A DNA stretch of 64,000 nt, from contig NZ_JALJRY010000022.1 of assembly GCF_024519455.1 (NCBI RefSeq), forward strand, positions 124,001 to 188,000. Reading direction: 5' to 3'. The notes under the pieces are model-generated. The model was not told where the DNA came from. It made no database searches and saw only the letters and a program-made list of their open reading frames with translations. This document shows positions 49,779 to 57,864 of the stretch, in pieces (position 1 is the first letter of the stretch; every line of letters begins with the position of its first letter). This DNA comes from Streptomyces sp. STR69. GTDB lineage: Bacteria > Actinomycetota > Actinomycetes > Streptomycetales > Streptomycetaceae. A program made the position numbers and the translations under genes.

Positions 49779-50684
49779 ATGACGAACGCCGCAACCTCCG
49801 CCGCGTCCCCTTTCGGCCGTGCCCTCTGCGCGATGATCACCCCCTTCACCGAGTCGGGTGCGCTCGACCTCGACGGGGCCCAACTCCTCGCCGAGCGGCT
49901 GGTGTCGGAGGGATGCGACGGGCTCGTGCTGTCCGGGACGACCGGTGAGTCGCCGACCACGACGGACGCGGAGAAGGCGGCGCTCGTCACGGCCGTCCGC
50001 GAGGCCGTCGGCGACGGCGTCCCCCTCGTCTCGGGCGTGGGCACCTTCGACACCCGGCACACCGTGGAACTCGCCCTGCAGGCCCAAAAGGCGGGCGCGG
50101 ACGGTGTGTTGGTGGTCTCCCCGTACTACAGCAGACCCCCGCAGGACGCCCTGGAGGCCCACTTCCGCGAGGTCGCCGACGCCTCGGGACTCCCCCTCGT
50201 GCTCTACGACATCCCGGGCCGCACCGGCACCCGAATCGAACCGGAGACCATGATCCGGCTCGCCGAGCACCCCCGGATCGTGGCGGTCAAGGACTGCTCC
50301 TACGACTTTCTCGGCACCCAAAAGGTGCTGGACCGGACCGACTTGGCGTACTACGCGGGCTGCGACGAACACATTCTGGCGTTGTACGCGGTGGGGGCCA
50401 CAGGGTATGTGAGCACCGTCGCCAACGTCGTACCGGCCCAACTGCGCGCGATCCTCGACGCGTTCGAGGCGGGCGACACCCCCGTGTCCGCCCGCCTCCA
50501 GCAACGCGCCACGCCCCTCATCGAGTTGATGACGGCGGCGGGACTGCCCGGCACGGTCACCTCGAAGGCCCTCCTCAACGCCCTGGGTCTGCCCGGGGGT
50601 TCGGTCCGGGCGCCGCTCCGGCCCGCCGGCCGGGATGCGGTCGACGGGCTGGTGGCGGCGTACGAGGAGTTCATGGCCGGCTGA
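49779..50684 (+). CDS. dapA: 4-hydroxy-tetrahydrodipicolinate synthase
   Basis: 301 residues from the ATG at 49779. GTTGES at 53-58, Tyr143 (YDIPGRTG) and Schiff-base Lys171 (AVKDCSYD) are complete, unlike the two other DapA-family proteins in the window, so this is the lysine/DAP enzyme that condenses pyruvate with aspartate semialdehyde. dapD is 2.5 kb downstream on the other strand, but they are not in an operon. Confidence 0.88.
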   Translation: MTNAATSAASPFGRALCAMITPFTESGALDLDGAQLLAERLVSEGCDGLVLSGTTGESPTTTDAEKAALVTAVREAVGDGVPLVSGVGTFDTRHTVELALQAQKAGADGVLVVSPYYSRPPQDALEAHFREVADASGLPLVLYDIPGRTGTRIEPETMIRLAEHPRIVAVKDCSYDFLGTQKVLDRTDLAYYAGCDEHILALYAVGATGYVSTVANVVPAQLRAILDAFEAGDTPVSARLQQRATPLIELMTAAGLPGTVTSKALLNALGLPGGSVRAPLRPAGRDAVDGLVAAYEEFMAG

Positions 50685-50702
50685 CCGAGGTGTCCGCTGT
50701 GC

Positions 50703-51935
50703 TCAGCGCTGCGCGAACACGGGCTGCCAGCGTCCGGCGCTTACGTCGGTGCCCTTGCGGAAGCCGCTCAGCGGTACCTCCTTGTCACTGCCGATGGTGA
50801 CCAGCACCAGCCGCTGGTGGAACTCGCTCTCCCCCGCGCCCTTCCCGATGTCCCAGGCGATGAGCGTCCTGTCGTCGGCCCAGGCGAGCAGTTCCTGTCC
50901 GTGGACCTCGGTCTTCGCGCCGGTGGCGGAGCCGGTGACGTAGGACGAGGTGTGCCACTGCTGACCCGCGAAGTCACCGGCGACCAGCTTGCCGCTGGGA
51001 GACACCCCCGCCTGGATGTACCAGGACCGGTACTTGTCGGCGCCCGTCGGTGCGGGGACCTCGGTGCCCGAGAAGTCGTAGAACAGCTTGCCGATGTCGT
51101 CCGAGGGGACGCCGCCCCAGACATGTCTTCCGTCGCGGGTGAGGGCGAAGTCCTGGCGGTTGTTGATCATGCCGTTCCGGCCGTCCGCGCGTTGACCGTC
51201 ACCGACATCGACCGGGCCCCAGGGTCCCTTGCCGGAGGCGACGTCGAGGACGTAGAAACCGGAGCGGACCGACGGTCGTGCGGGCTCCCCGACATTGGCG
51301 TTCGGGTCCGCCGGGTGGAACTCCGCGTCGGGGTTGTAGGTGTAGGTCGTCGCGACCAGTTTCCGGCCGTCGGCCGAGAACGACAGGCCACCGACCTTGT
51401 GACCGACCGGGATCCACCGCTTCACCTCACCGGAGGCCAGGTCGAGCAGGCCGATCCGGGAGGCGGGCAGGGTCCGTTCCAGGACGGCGGCGGTCTTCAT
51501 GCCCGGAGCGATGGCGACGAACGACCACTTGGGGGCCTTCACATAGGTGCCGGTCTTCTGGTCGAGCAGCCAGTAGGTGCGCTCGGAGACGGATTCCGTG
51601 GCCGACTTCTTGACCGTGGTCGGGATGTAGTAGGCGGCAAGTGCCGCGTGCCCGGCGGCGATCAGCTCCTGCGGCGGCGACTGGCTCGGGTGACCGCTCA
51701 CCTTGTCCGGGTCCACGACATTCGCCGGACGGACATCACTCTTCCCCGAGTCGAGCAGCGGCACGCCCACGGCGACGGCGGCCACCGCGACGGTGACGGC
51801 GACGACGGTCACCAGCCTTCGGGTACGGCGGCGCCGGCGGACGGCGAACACCCGGTCGGCGAACCCCGGTCCCGCCGGGGGCTGTTCGGCGGCCTGTTCA
51901 CGCAAGGCTTCGCGTACGAGATCGTCGACGTTCAC
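50703..51935 (-). CDS. membrane-anchored beta-propeller protein partnered with SigE
   Basis: 410 residues from a GTG at 51935 that overlaps the sigma factor stop by 4 nt. A ~40-residue cytoplasmic N-terminus (VDDLVREALREQAAEQP, then RRRRRTRR), one membrane helix (LVTVVAVTVAVAAVAVGVPLL), then a beta-propeller of WD/TolB-like blades outside the cell (GLSFSADGRKLVATTY, ALTRDGRHVWGG, AGVSPSGKLVAGDF). It is coupled to a SigE-type sigma factor and is likely its anti-sigma or sensor partner, although it lacks a ZAS zinc motif. Confidence 0.85.
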   Translation of the reverse strand: MNVDDLVREALREQAAEQPPAGPGFADRVFAVRRRRRTRRLVTVVAVTVAVAAVAVGVPLLDSGKSDVRPANVVDPDKVSGHPSQSPPQELIAAGHAALAAYYIPTTVKKSATESVSERTYWLLDQKTGTYVKAPKWSFVAIAPGMKTAAVLERTLPASRIGLLDLASGEVKRWIPVGHKVGGLSFSADGRKLVATTYTYNPDAEFHPADPNANVGEPARPSVRSGFYVLDVASGKGPWGPVDVGDGQRADGRNGMINNRQDFALTRDGRHVWGGVPSDDIGKLFYDFSGTEVPAPTGADKYRSWYIQAGVSPSGKLVAGDFAGQQWHTSSYVTGSATGAKTEVHGQELLAWADDRTLIAWDIGKGAGESEFHQRLVLVTIGSDKEVPLSGFRKGTDVSAGRWQPVFAQR

Positions 51936-52489
51936 GGACGCACCTCCACGGGCAAGTGGTCACCGGACGGCCGGAGTTCGGTGTCGGCCGCGCCCAGGGC
52001 GGCCAGTTCGGGCGCCAGGACGCGCAGCCGGGCGAGGGAACGGTGGGTGGTGGACCGTACGGTGCCGACCGAACAGCCCAGCAGCCGGGCCACTTCGGCC
52101 TCCGGCAGGTCCTCGAAGTAGCGCAGCACGAGGACGGTGCGCTGGCGGGCGGTGAGCCGGGACAGCGCCTCGCGCATCACGACGCGCAGCTCGGCGGCGG
52201 ACGAGGTGTCCGGGGCCGAGCGGGTCTCCGGCGGTTCGGCGACGGTCAGTTCACGTCTTCGCCACTTCAGCCGCCACCGGCTGACCTGCTGGCGGTAGAG
52301 GATCTGCCGTACATACGCTTCGGGTTCGTCGATCCGCTCCCACCGTCCGGCCGCCTTGGCCAGGGCGTTCTGCAGCAGATCCTCACCGGCGTGCCGGTCT
52401 CCCCCGCTGAGCAGCACGGCGGTCCTCAGCAGCGCCGACGACCTGTTGTCCACGAAGTCCCGGAAACCTTCCAGCTCTTCGGCATCCAT
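51932..52489 (-). CDS. SigE-family (ECF) sigma factor
   Basis: 185 residues from the ATG at 52489; a GTG at 52501 gives 189. Region 2 reads FRDFVDNRSSALLRTAVLLSGGDRHAGEDLLQNALAKAAGRWERI with region 4 ALSRLTARQRTVLVLRYFEDLPEAEVARLLGCSVGTVRSTTHRSLARLR, typical of the SigE (ECF40-like) actinobacterial group. It directs RNA polymerase to a stress-type promoter, probably controlled by the coupled membrane propeller protein. Confidence 0.9.
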   Translation of the reverse strand: MDAEELEGFRDFVDNRSSALLRTAVLLSGGDRHAGEDLLQNALAKAAGRWERIDEPEAYVRQILYRQQVSRWRLKWRRRELTVAEPPETRSAPDTSSAAELRVVMREALSRLTARQRTVLVLRYFEDLPEAEVARLLGCSVGTVRSTTHRSLARLRVLAPELAALGAADTELRPSGDHLPVEVRP

Positions 52490-52630
52490 CGTCACCTTCA
52501 CTCACTTCCCCGACGGCACCCGATGCCCCGCCCCTGTGATCCCTGTGACGCGTGCGGACAGCGCCCGCTATGCCTGTCGGCACGAGAAAATTCCACCCGC
52601 CCCGGACCACCGCTCCCCTACGGTGGCCGC

Positions 52631-53137
52631 ATGAGCCGCCGCCCCCTGCTGTTCCTCGACGTCGACGGCCCCCTCAACCCGTATGCCGCGCAGCCGGAGC
52701 GCCGCCCCGAGGGCTATACGACGATCAGGGCCACCGTGCGCCCCGGCCCCCCGCTCCGGGTCTGGCTGAACCCCGCGCACGGACCGGTGCTCCTCGGTCT
52801 CGGCTACGACCTGTGCTGGGCGACCACGTGGATGGCCGCCGCGAACCGCTGGATCGCCCCGGTCGTCGGCCTGCCCGAACTGCCGTACGTCGACTTCGGC
52901 GACGCTCTGTTCGCCGAGCGGCCCGACGGTGTGCACTGGAAGACGGAGGCGATCGTGACGTACGCCGAGGGCCGCCCCTTCGCCTGGGTGGACGACGAAC
53001 AGGGCGCGCCGGACGGCGACTTCGTGACCGCCCACCATCCCGGCCCGGCGCTGCTGCACCATGTCAACCCCCGACTCGGGCTGCGCGAGGGGGACTTCAC
53101 GGCGTTGGCGGGGTTCGCGGCGGCCGTACGGCCATGA
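52631..53137 (+). CDS. HAD-like protein of unknown substrate
   Basis: 168 residues. HAD motif I appears as LFLDVDGPLNP (nucleophile Asp near residue 10), with HWKTEAIVTYAEGRPFAWVDDEQG supplying motifs III/IV. It belongs to the small HAD group of actinobacteria annotated only as HAD-domain proteins. The gene is divergent from the sigma factor and its stop is followed by a bidirectional terminator. Confidence 0.82.
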   Translation: MSRRPLLFLDVDGPLNPYAAQPERRPEGYTTIRATVRPGPPLRVWLNPAHGPVLLGLGYDLCWATTWMAAANRWIAPVVGLPELPYVDFGDALFAERPDGVHWKTEAIVTYAEGRPFAWVDDEQGAPDGDFVTAHHPGPALLHHVNPRLGLREGDFTALAGFAAAVRP

Positions 53138-53149
53138 GTCCCGATACGC

Positions 53150-53185
53150 GTCGAGCGCCCTTCCGGTGGCCGGAGGGCGCTCGAC
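53150..53185. terminator. bidirectional hairpin between HAD gene and dapD
   Basis: Perfect 12-bp arms (53150-53161, 53174-53185) with an inner CCGG/CCGG pairing between two convergent genes. Confidence 0.8.
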
Positions 53186-53201
53186 TCACGTCACGGCGCT
53201 G

Positions 53202-54191
53202 CTAGTTGTGGCTGTGCAGGATCTCGTTCAGGCCGCCCCAGACCGCGTTGTTCGGGCGGGCCTCGACCGTGCCGGTGACCGAGTTGCGGCGGAAGAGGAT
53301 GTTGGAGGCGCCGGAGAGTTCGCGGGCCTTGACGATCTGGCCGTCGGGCATCGTGACGCGGGTGCCGGCGGTGACGTAGAGACCGGCCTCGACCACGCAC
53401 TCGTCGCCGAGCGCGATGCCTACGCCCGCCTCGGCGCCGACCAGGCAGCGCTCGCCGATGGTGATACGGACGTTGCCGCCGCCGGACAGCGTGCCCATGG
53501 TGGACGCGCCGCCGCCGATGTCCGAACCGTCGCCGACCACGACACCGGCGGAGATGCGGCCCTCGACCATCGACGTGCCGAGCGTGCCGGCGTTGAAGTT
53601 GACGAAGCCCTCGTGCATGACCGTCGTGCCCTCGGCGAGGTGCGCGCCCAGGCGGACCCGGTCGGCGTCGGCGATCCGGACGCCCTTGGGGACCACGTAG
53701 TCCGTCATGCGCGGGAACTTGTCGACGGACGTCACCTGGAGGTGCAGGCCCTCGGCGCGCGCGTTCAGCCGGACCTTCTCGACCTCGTCCACGGCGACCG
53801 GGCCGAGCGAGGTCCAGGCGACGTTGGCGAGGAAGCCGAACATGCCGTCCAGGCTCTGGCCGTGCGGCTTGACCAGCCGGTGCGAGAGGAGGTGCAGGCG
53901 CAGGTAGACGTCGTGCGCGTCGAGCGGCTTGTCGTCGAGGGAGGCGATGACCGTACGGACCGCGATCACTTCGACGCCCCGGCGGGCGTCTGGACCGATC
54001 GCCTTCGCCGCACCCTCGCCGAGCAGTTCCACGGCGCGCTCGGCGGACAGCCGCTCGGTGCCGGCGGGGCCGGGTTCGGCGGACAGTCCGGGCGCGGGGA
54101 ACCAGGTGTCGAGGACGGTTCCGTCGGCGGTGACGGTGGCGAGGCCGGCGGCAACGGCGCCGGTGGTGCGAGGTGCGGTCGTGTCGGTCAT
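53202..54191 (-). CDS. dapD: tetrahydrodipicolinate N-succinyltransferase
   Basis: 329 residues, the actinobacterial DapD length. The left-handed beta-helix of hexapeptide repeats runs from about 180 to 290 (VRIADADRVRLGAHLAEGTTVMHEGFVNFNAGTLG, MVEGRISAGVVVGDGSDIGGGAST), preceded by VKPHGQSLDGMFGFLANVAWT. It succinylates THDP in the DAP/lysine pathway using succinyl-CoA. The presence of dapD supports the succinylase branch in this organism. Upstream is a 335-nt gap (54192-54526) with no supported gene. Confidence 0.95.
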   Translation of the reverse strand: MTDTTAPRTTGAVAAGLATVTADGTVLDTWFPAPGLSAEPGPAGTERLSAERAVELLGEGAAKAIGPDARRGVEVIAVRTVIASLDDKPLDAHDVYLRLHLLSHRLVKPHGQSLDGMFGFLANVAWTSLGPVAVDEVEKVRLNARAEGLHLQVTSVDKFPRMTDYVVPKGVRIADADRVRLGAHLAEGTTVMHEGFVNFNAGTLGTSMVEGRISAGVVVGDGSDIGGGASTMGTLSGGGNVRITIGERCLVGAEAGVGIALGDECVVEAGLYVTAGTRVTMPDGQIVKARELSGASNILFRRNSVTGTVEARPNNAVWGGLNEILHSHN

Positions 54192-54483
54192 GAGGGAAAC
54201 CTAACCTGGAGGGGGCGGCGGGGACCAACTCGTCCACGGGGCGTCTCAGGGAACGACACGCACGGGCCCGCGGCACGGCCCGTGCCACGGCCAACGGGAG
54301 CAGCTGACGAGAGCGGCTGACGGGGCGTACGCAGGGCGCGGGTCGGCCCGGGGCGCGAGTGAAGCGGGTTACGGGGCGCGGGTCGCGGTATGCCGCGGCA
54401 ACAGGTCACGGGCCACACGCAGGTCTCAGGCCGACGGGCCGCAGGTCGCCGGGCGGCGGTCACCAGTCACCGGTCGCCGTGCG

Positions 54484-54523
54484 CCCGCCTCCCCGCCTCC
54501 CCGCCTCCCCGCCTCCCCGCCTC
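54484..54523. repeat. 8-bp tandem repeat, five copies
   Basis: CCCGCCTC repeated five times without change (54484-54523), ending 3 nt before the TetR stop codon. Simple-sequence slippage region in the otherwise gene-free gap 54192-54526, which shows nothing else I can support. Confidence 0.9.
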
Positions 54524-54526
54524 CCG

Positions 54527-55063
54527 TCAGGGAATCACCCGCCCCAGCACCTCCCGCGCGTACTCCTCGTCGTACGCCGCGTCCGTCAGCAGCACCTGCA
54601 GACAGATCCCGTCCATCAGCGCGACCAGGGCCCGCGCGGTCACCGGGTCCGTGCGCCGGGACAGGCGTTCGGCGAGGTCGCGGGCCCATTCGTCGGCGAC
54701 CGGGCGCAGCGCGGGGCGGCGCAGCGCGGCGAGATACAGCTCGTACTCCAGCTCGACGCCCGTGCGGTCGCCCGCGAGCCACTCCCCCATCCAGCCGGCC
54801 AACTCCGCGGCCAGGTCGGTGTGCGGGTCCTCCAGAGCGCCGCGCGCCGCGATCACCTTGGCGAAGCCCTCGTTGGCCTGGCGCAGTGCGGCGACCATCA
54901 GTTCGTCGAGGGTCGTGAAGTGGTACGTCGTCGAGCCGAGCGGCACATCGGCCTCGGCGGCGACCGAGCGGTGGCTGAGTCCCGCGATGCCCTTCTGTCC
55001 GACGACCCGGATCGCCGCGTCGATGATCCGCTGGCGCCGCTCGGGGTCGTAGCGCCGGGCCAT
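54527..55063 (-). CDS. TetR-family regulator paired with SMR pump
   Basis: 178 residues. TetR helix-turn-helix GIAGLSHRSVAAEADVPLGSTTYHFTTLDELMVAAL at about 25-60, followed by a TetR_C_17-like domain. It is downstream of the SMR gene, overlapping its stop by one nt (TGATG), so it is expressed with the pump and likely represses it. Confidence 0.9.
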   Translation of the reverse strand: MARRYDPERRQRIIDAAIRVVGQKGIAGLSHRSVAAEADVPLGSTTYHFTTLDELMVAALRQANEGFAKVIAARGALEDPHTDLAAELAGWMGEWLAGDRTGVELEYELYLAALRRPALRPVADEWARDLAERLSRRTDPVTARALVALMDGICLQVLLTDAAYDEEYAREVLGRVIP

Positions 55064-55383
55064 CAGTGCGCGCCGCCCAGGTTGAGGACGACGACGCCGA
55101 TGATGATCAGCGCGATACCGGCAGCCTTCGCGAAGGTCATCCCCTCGCCCAGGAACACCGTTCCGATGCCCACGATGGCGGCGGTGCCGAGGCCGGCCCA
55201 GATCGCGTAGGCCGTACCGACCGACATGGACTTCAGGGTCTGCGCGAGCAGTGCGAAGGAGAGCACGTATCCGACGACCGTGAGGACCGAGGGCCACAGC
55301 CGGCTGAAGCCGTGGCTGAACTTCATGGCGGTGGTGCCGCCCACCTCCGCGGCGATCGCCGTGAGGAGCATCAGGAATCCCAT
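55063..55383 (-). CDS. small multidrug resistance (SMR) efflux protein
   Basis: 106 residues from the ATG at 55383, the normal SMR length; a longer frame to 55425 is less likely. Four membrane helices, with the essential Glu13 in TAIAAEVGGTTAM, WAGLGTAAIVGIGTVFLGE in helix 3 and AGIALIIIGVVVLNLG at the end. It exports cationic toxic compounds by proton antiport as a dimer. A short inverted repeat covers the start region. Confidence 0.92.
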   Translation of the reverse strand: MGFLMLLTAIAAEVGGTTAMKFSHGFSRLWPSVLTVVGYVLSFALLAQTLKSMSVGTAYAIWAGLGTAAIVGIGTVFLGEGMTFAKAAGIALIIIGVVVLNLGGAH

Positions 55384-55384
55384 G

Positions 55385-55398
55385 TGTACGAGTGTACA
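55385..55398. promoter_or_regulatory. inverted repeat at SMR start, TetR operator candidate
   Basis: TGTAC-GAGT-GTACA, 5-bp arms with a 4-nt spacer, begins 2 nt upstream of the SMR ATG. A dimer of the co-transcribed TetR protein could bind here and block both transcription and translation initiation. Confidence 0.5.
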
Positions 55399-55486
55399 TA
55401 ACAGCGGGAGTCGCGGTCGGCCCATGGCGGCGGCGTCAACTCGGCCGGGGTGAGCCCCTCACCCAAGTAGCCACGTTCTGCGGGGA

Positions 55487-55522
55487 GTTGATAACGGAAT
55501 TGATAACGGAGTCGATAAAAGA
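55487..55522. repeat. 12-bp repeat, three units
   Basis: GTTGATAACGGA, ATTGATAACGGA and a degenerate GTCGATAAAAGA follow each other in the gap between the SMR and AbfB genes. They are AT-rich for this DNA and could be regulator binding sites. Confidence 0.5.
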
Positions 55523-55696
55523 GCACTGGGAATGAGGGGTGAAGTCCCATACGTCGCACGTCGGCCCCGGAACTCGTAGAAACCGCTCACTGAAACGGCT
55601 GCTCACAGCCCTCTCACTCCACTACTGTTTCACCGTTCACTCACCTGGTTTTCACGGCCACGGCCGTCGCCATGGGCGCCGCTGGAGGAACAGCGC

Positions 55697-56578
55697 ATGC
55701 CAGACAGCACGTCTCAGCCCCCTCCCCCGCACAACACCGCTTGGGAGAACGGCTGGACCCCCGACACCTCCCGGGCCCCCGGAACCCGCCGGCTCTGGCT
55801 GGCCGGGGCGCTCGCCCTCACCACGATCGCCGTGTGCGCCACGGCGATCGTCATCACGGACAAGGAACCTGACGACACAGCACGTACCAAGGAGGCGACG
55901 GATCCGTCGTCGATCGGAGCGGACGGTCCCGGCCTGCTCTCGTTCGCCTCGCCGTCGAAGAAGGGCACGCCCACGCCCGACGAGCACAAACCGGCCTCCG
56001 AGAAGTCACCCACCGCGTCGGACACCGGCGCGGAGCACAGCGCCACACCCTCAGCGAAGGCGCCCGCACCGTCCAAGTCGGCCTCGTCCCACGGCGGTTC
56101 GTCCTCGTCGGGCTCGTCCGGCTCTTCCGGGTCGTCGTCCGGGTCGTCGAGTTCCTCGACCGCCTGGAAGTCGGTCCGCTCGGTCAACTACCCGGACCGC
56201 TACTGGCAGGTGAGCGGCGACTACGTCAAGCTCAACCCGGCCGGCTCCGCCACGGCCCGCCGCGCCTCGACCTTCAAAGTGGTCAAGGGGCTGGCCAAGA
56301 GCTCCTGTTACTCGTTCACGACGGCCGACGGCAGCTACCTCCGCCACCGCAACTTCATCCTCCGCGCGGAACACAACGACGGCTCGTCCCTCTTCAAGCA
56401 GGACGCCACCTTCTGCCCCCGGACGTCGTCCTACTCGGGCGCGGTGATGCTGGAGTCGGTCAACTACCCGGGCCGCTATCTGCGTCACCAGAACTTCCAG
56501 CTCAAGCTGGACCAGTACCAGAACAGCAGCCTGTACCGGGCGGACTCGGCGTTCCGGCTGGTGGCCGGGCTCAACTAG
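55697..56578 (+). CDS. membrane-anchored AbfB (CBM42) arabinose-binding protein
   Basis: 293 residues. A polar N-terminus (to ~32), one membrane helix (LWLAGALALTTIAVCATAIVIT, ~33-54), a long Ser/Ala/Lys-rich linker, and a C-terminal AbfB domain from ~155 (SVRSVNYPDRYWQVSGDYVKL, SYLRHRNFILRAEHND, ESVNYPGRYLRHQNFQLKLDQ) with the three-fold beta-trefoil pattern of arabinofuranose-binding modules (CBM42). It would hold arabinan side chains at the cell surface, in keeping with the arabinan/pectin genes at the start of the window, although it is far from them. Its stop codon overlaps the opposite pseudogene. Confidence 0.87.
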   Translation: MPDSTSQPPPPHNTAWENGWTPDTSRAPGTRRLWLAGALALTTIAVCATAIVITDKEPDDTARTKEATDPSSIGADGPGLLSFASPSKKGTPTPDEHKPASEKSPTASDTGAEHSATPSAKAPAPSKSASSHGGSSSSGSSGSSGSSSGSSSSSTAWKSVRSVNYPDRYWQVSGDYVKLNPAGSATARRASTFKVVKGLAKSSCYSFTTADGSYLRHRNFILRAEHNDGSSLFKQDATFCPRTSSYSGAVMLESVNYPGRYLRHQNFQLKLDQYQNSSLYRADSAFRLVAGLN

Positions 56579-57004
56579 GGCCCCTGGACGGTCACTTCAC
56601 GAAAGGCGATCAGCGAGGCCTTGGGCCGTAGTACGCAGAACTCGTTGTCCTCCGGGTCGGCGAGCACCACCCAGCCCACGGTCTCGCCCTGTCCGATGTC
56701 GACCCGTCGCGCCCCCAGTGCGAGGATCCTCCCCCAGCCTTCGGCCGGGGGGACCCCATCTCACTTCGCTCGCCTCGGCGTCCTGGTCGTCGGGGGCGAG
56801 GTCGAAGTGCAGTCGGTTCTTGGCCTTCTTCGGCTCGCTCACCGGCATGAAACAGATGCCGGTCGCCGCGAACTCCCCTGGCCCGATGACGACTTCGCGT
56901 TCCTTCTCGGACAGGATCCGCCAGTCCAGCACCCCGCACCAGAAACGGGCGAGCCCCGGCAGATCGTGCGCGTCGACGACTATGTGATGCAGCGAAACGG
57001 CCAT
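56575..57004 (-). pseudogene. VOC-family gene disrupted by a 31-nt element
   Basis: The N-terminal half (VSLHHIVVDAHDLPGLARFWCGVLDWRIL, then RLHFDLAPDDQDAEASEVR) is a glyoxalase/VOC fold. At 56729-56759 the frame is broken by a 31-nt insert; removing it joins VR to ILALGARRVDIGQGETVGWVVLADPEDNEFCVLRP, the normal second half of such proteins, ending at a TAG at 56575-56577. Thirty-one is not a multiple of three, so the downstream part is out of frame. The reading frame continues to 56597 in the shifted frame with no VOC pattern. Recent decay is likely because the second half is otherwise intact. The start is the ATG at 57004. Confidence 0.85.
56729..56759. mobile_element. 31-nt palindromic insert in VOC gene
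   Basis: A 31-nt insert beginning CTCCCCCAGCC on the + strand and ending GGGGGACCCCAT, able to pair CCCCCAGCC with GGCCGGGGGG-like sequence. It is flanked by CT on both sides (a possible 2-nt target duplication). I recognise similar sequence as a frequent short element in Streptomyces genomes, so it is probably a mobile, MITE-like insertion. Confidence 0.6.
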
Positions 57005-57041
57005 ACCTCAAAGGTATGGCCGTTTCTGGTGAGCCAGCAGC

Positions 57042-57380
57042 TCAGACGTTGAAGCCCAGCGCCCGAAGCTGGTCGCGCCCGTCGTCCGTGATCTTGTCCG
57101 GGCCCCACGGCGGCATCCAGACCCAGTTGATGCGGAGCTCGTTGACGAGGCCGTCCGTGGCGGACTTGGCCTGGTCCTCGATCACGTCCGTCAGCGGGCA
57201 GGCCGCCGAGGTCAGCGTCATGTCGATGGTCGCGATGTTCGCGTCGTCGATGTGCACGCCGTAGATGAGGCCGAGGTTGACGACGTCGATGCCCAGTTCG
57301 GGGTCGACGACATCGAGCAGGGCCTCGCGGACCTCCTCCTCGGAGGCGGGCTTGATCTCCATGGTCTCGGTGTCACTCAT
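57042..57380 (-). CDS. SufT-like (DUF59/MIP18) Fe-S assembly protein
   Basis: 112 residues from the ATG at 57380 that overlaps the sufU stop as ATGA. The DUF59 domain is clear (EALLDVVDPELGIDVVNLGLIYGV, TLTSAACPLTDVIEDQ with the conserved Cys, INWVWMPPWGPDKITDDGRDQLRALG). In actinobacteria this protein is the last gene of the suf operon and helps cluster assembly or transfer. Confidence 0.93.
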   Translation of the reverse strand: MSDTETMEIKPASEEEVREALLDVVDPELGIDVVNLGLIYGVHIDDANIATIDMTLTSAACPLTDVIEDQAKSATDGLVNELRINWVWMPPWGPDKITDDGRDQLRALGFNV

Positions 57381-57850
57381 GCCGTCTTCCTTTCCGCGTC
57401 GGCGTCGACTCCGCCCAGGGCCTGGGCCGTCGCGTCCTTCCACGCCATCCAGCTGAGGAGGGCGCACTTCACCCGTGCCGGGTACTTGGAGACACCGGCG
57501 AACGCGACCGCGTCCTCCAGCACCTCCTCCATGTCGTCGTCGGGCTCGATGCGGCCCTTGGACTGCATCAGCTCCAGGAAGGTCTCCTGGATCTTCTGCG
57601 CCTCGGACAGCTCCTTGCCGACGAGGAGGTCGTTCAGTACGGAGGCCGATGCCTGGCTGATCGAGCAGCCCTGACCCTCGTAGGAGATGTCCGTGATCTG
57701 CTCGCCGTCGTACTTCACGCGCAGCGTGATCTCGTCGCCGCACGTCGGGTTGACGTGGTGCACCTCGGCGTCGCCATCCCGCAAGCCCCGCCCGTGCGGG
57801 TGCTTGTAGTGGTCCAGGATGACTTCCTGGTACATCGAATCCAGCTTCAC
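57377..57850 (-). CDS. sufU: SufU scaffold/zinc sulfur-transfer protein
   Basis: 157 residues. Three cysteines in NPTCGDEI, GQGCSISQAS and RVKCALLSW, with Asp in the first, are the zinc ligands of actinobacterial/Gram-positive SufU, which accepts sulfur from SufS by ligand swapping. Follows sufS by 14 nt and overlaps the sufT-like gene. Confidence 0.95.
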   Translation of the reverse strand: MKLDSMYQEVILDHYKHPHGRGLRDGDAEVHHVNPTCGDEITLRVKYDGEQITDISYEGQGCSISQASASVLNDLLVGKELSEAQKIQETFLELMQSKGRIEPDDDMEEVLEDAVAFAGVSKYPARVKCALLSWMAWKDATAQALGGVDADAERKTA

Positions 57851-57864
57851 GTTCAGCCAGCTCC

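Noticed and set aside
54192..54526. Genes in the gap between dapD and TetR
   Set aside because: Frames there are Gly/Arg/Pro-rich with no recognisable domain; the 5-copy 8-bp repeat indicates non-coding DNA.
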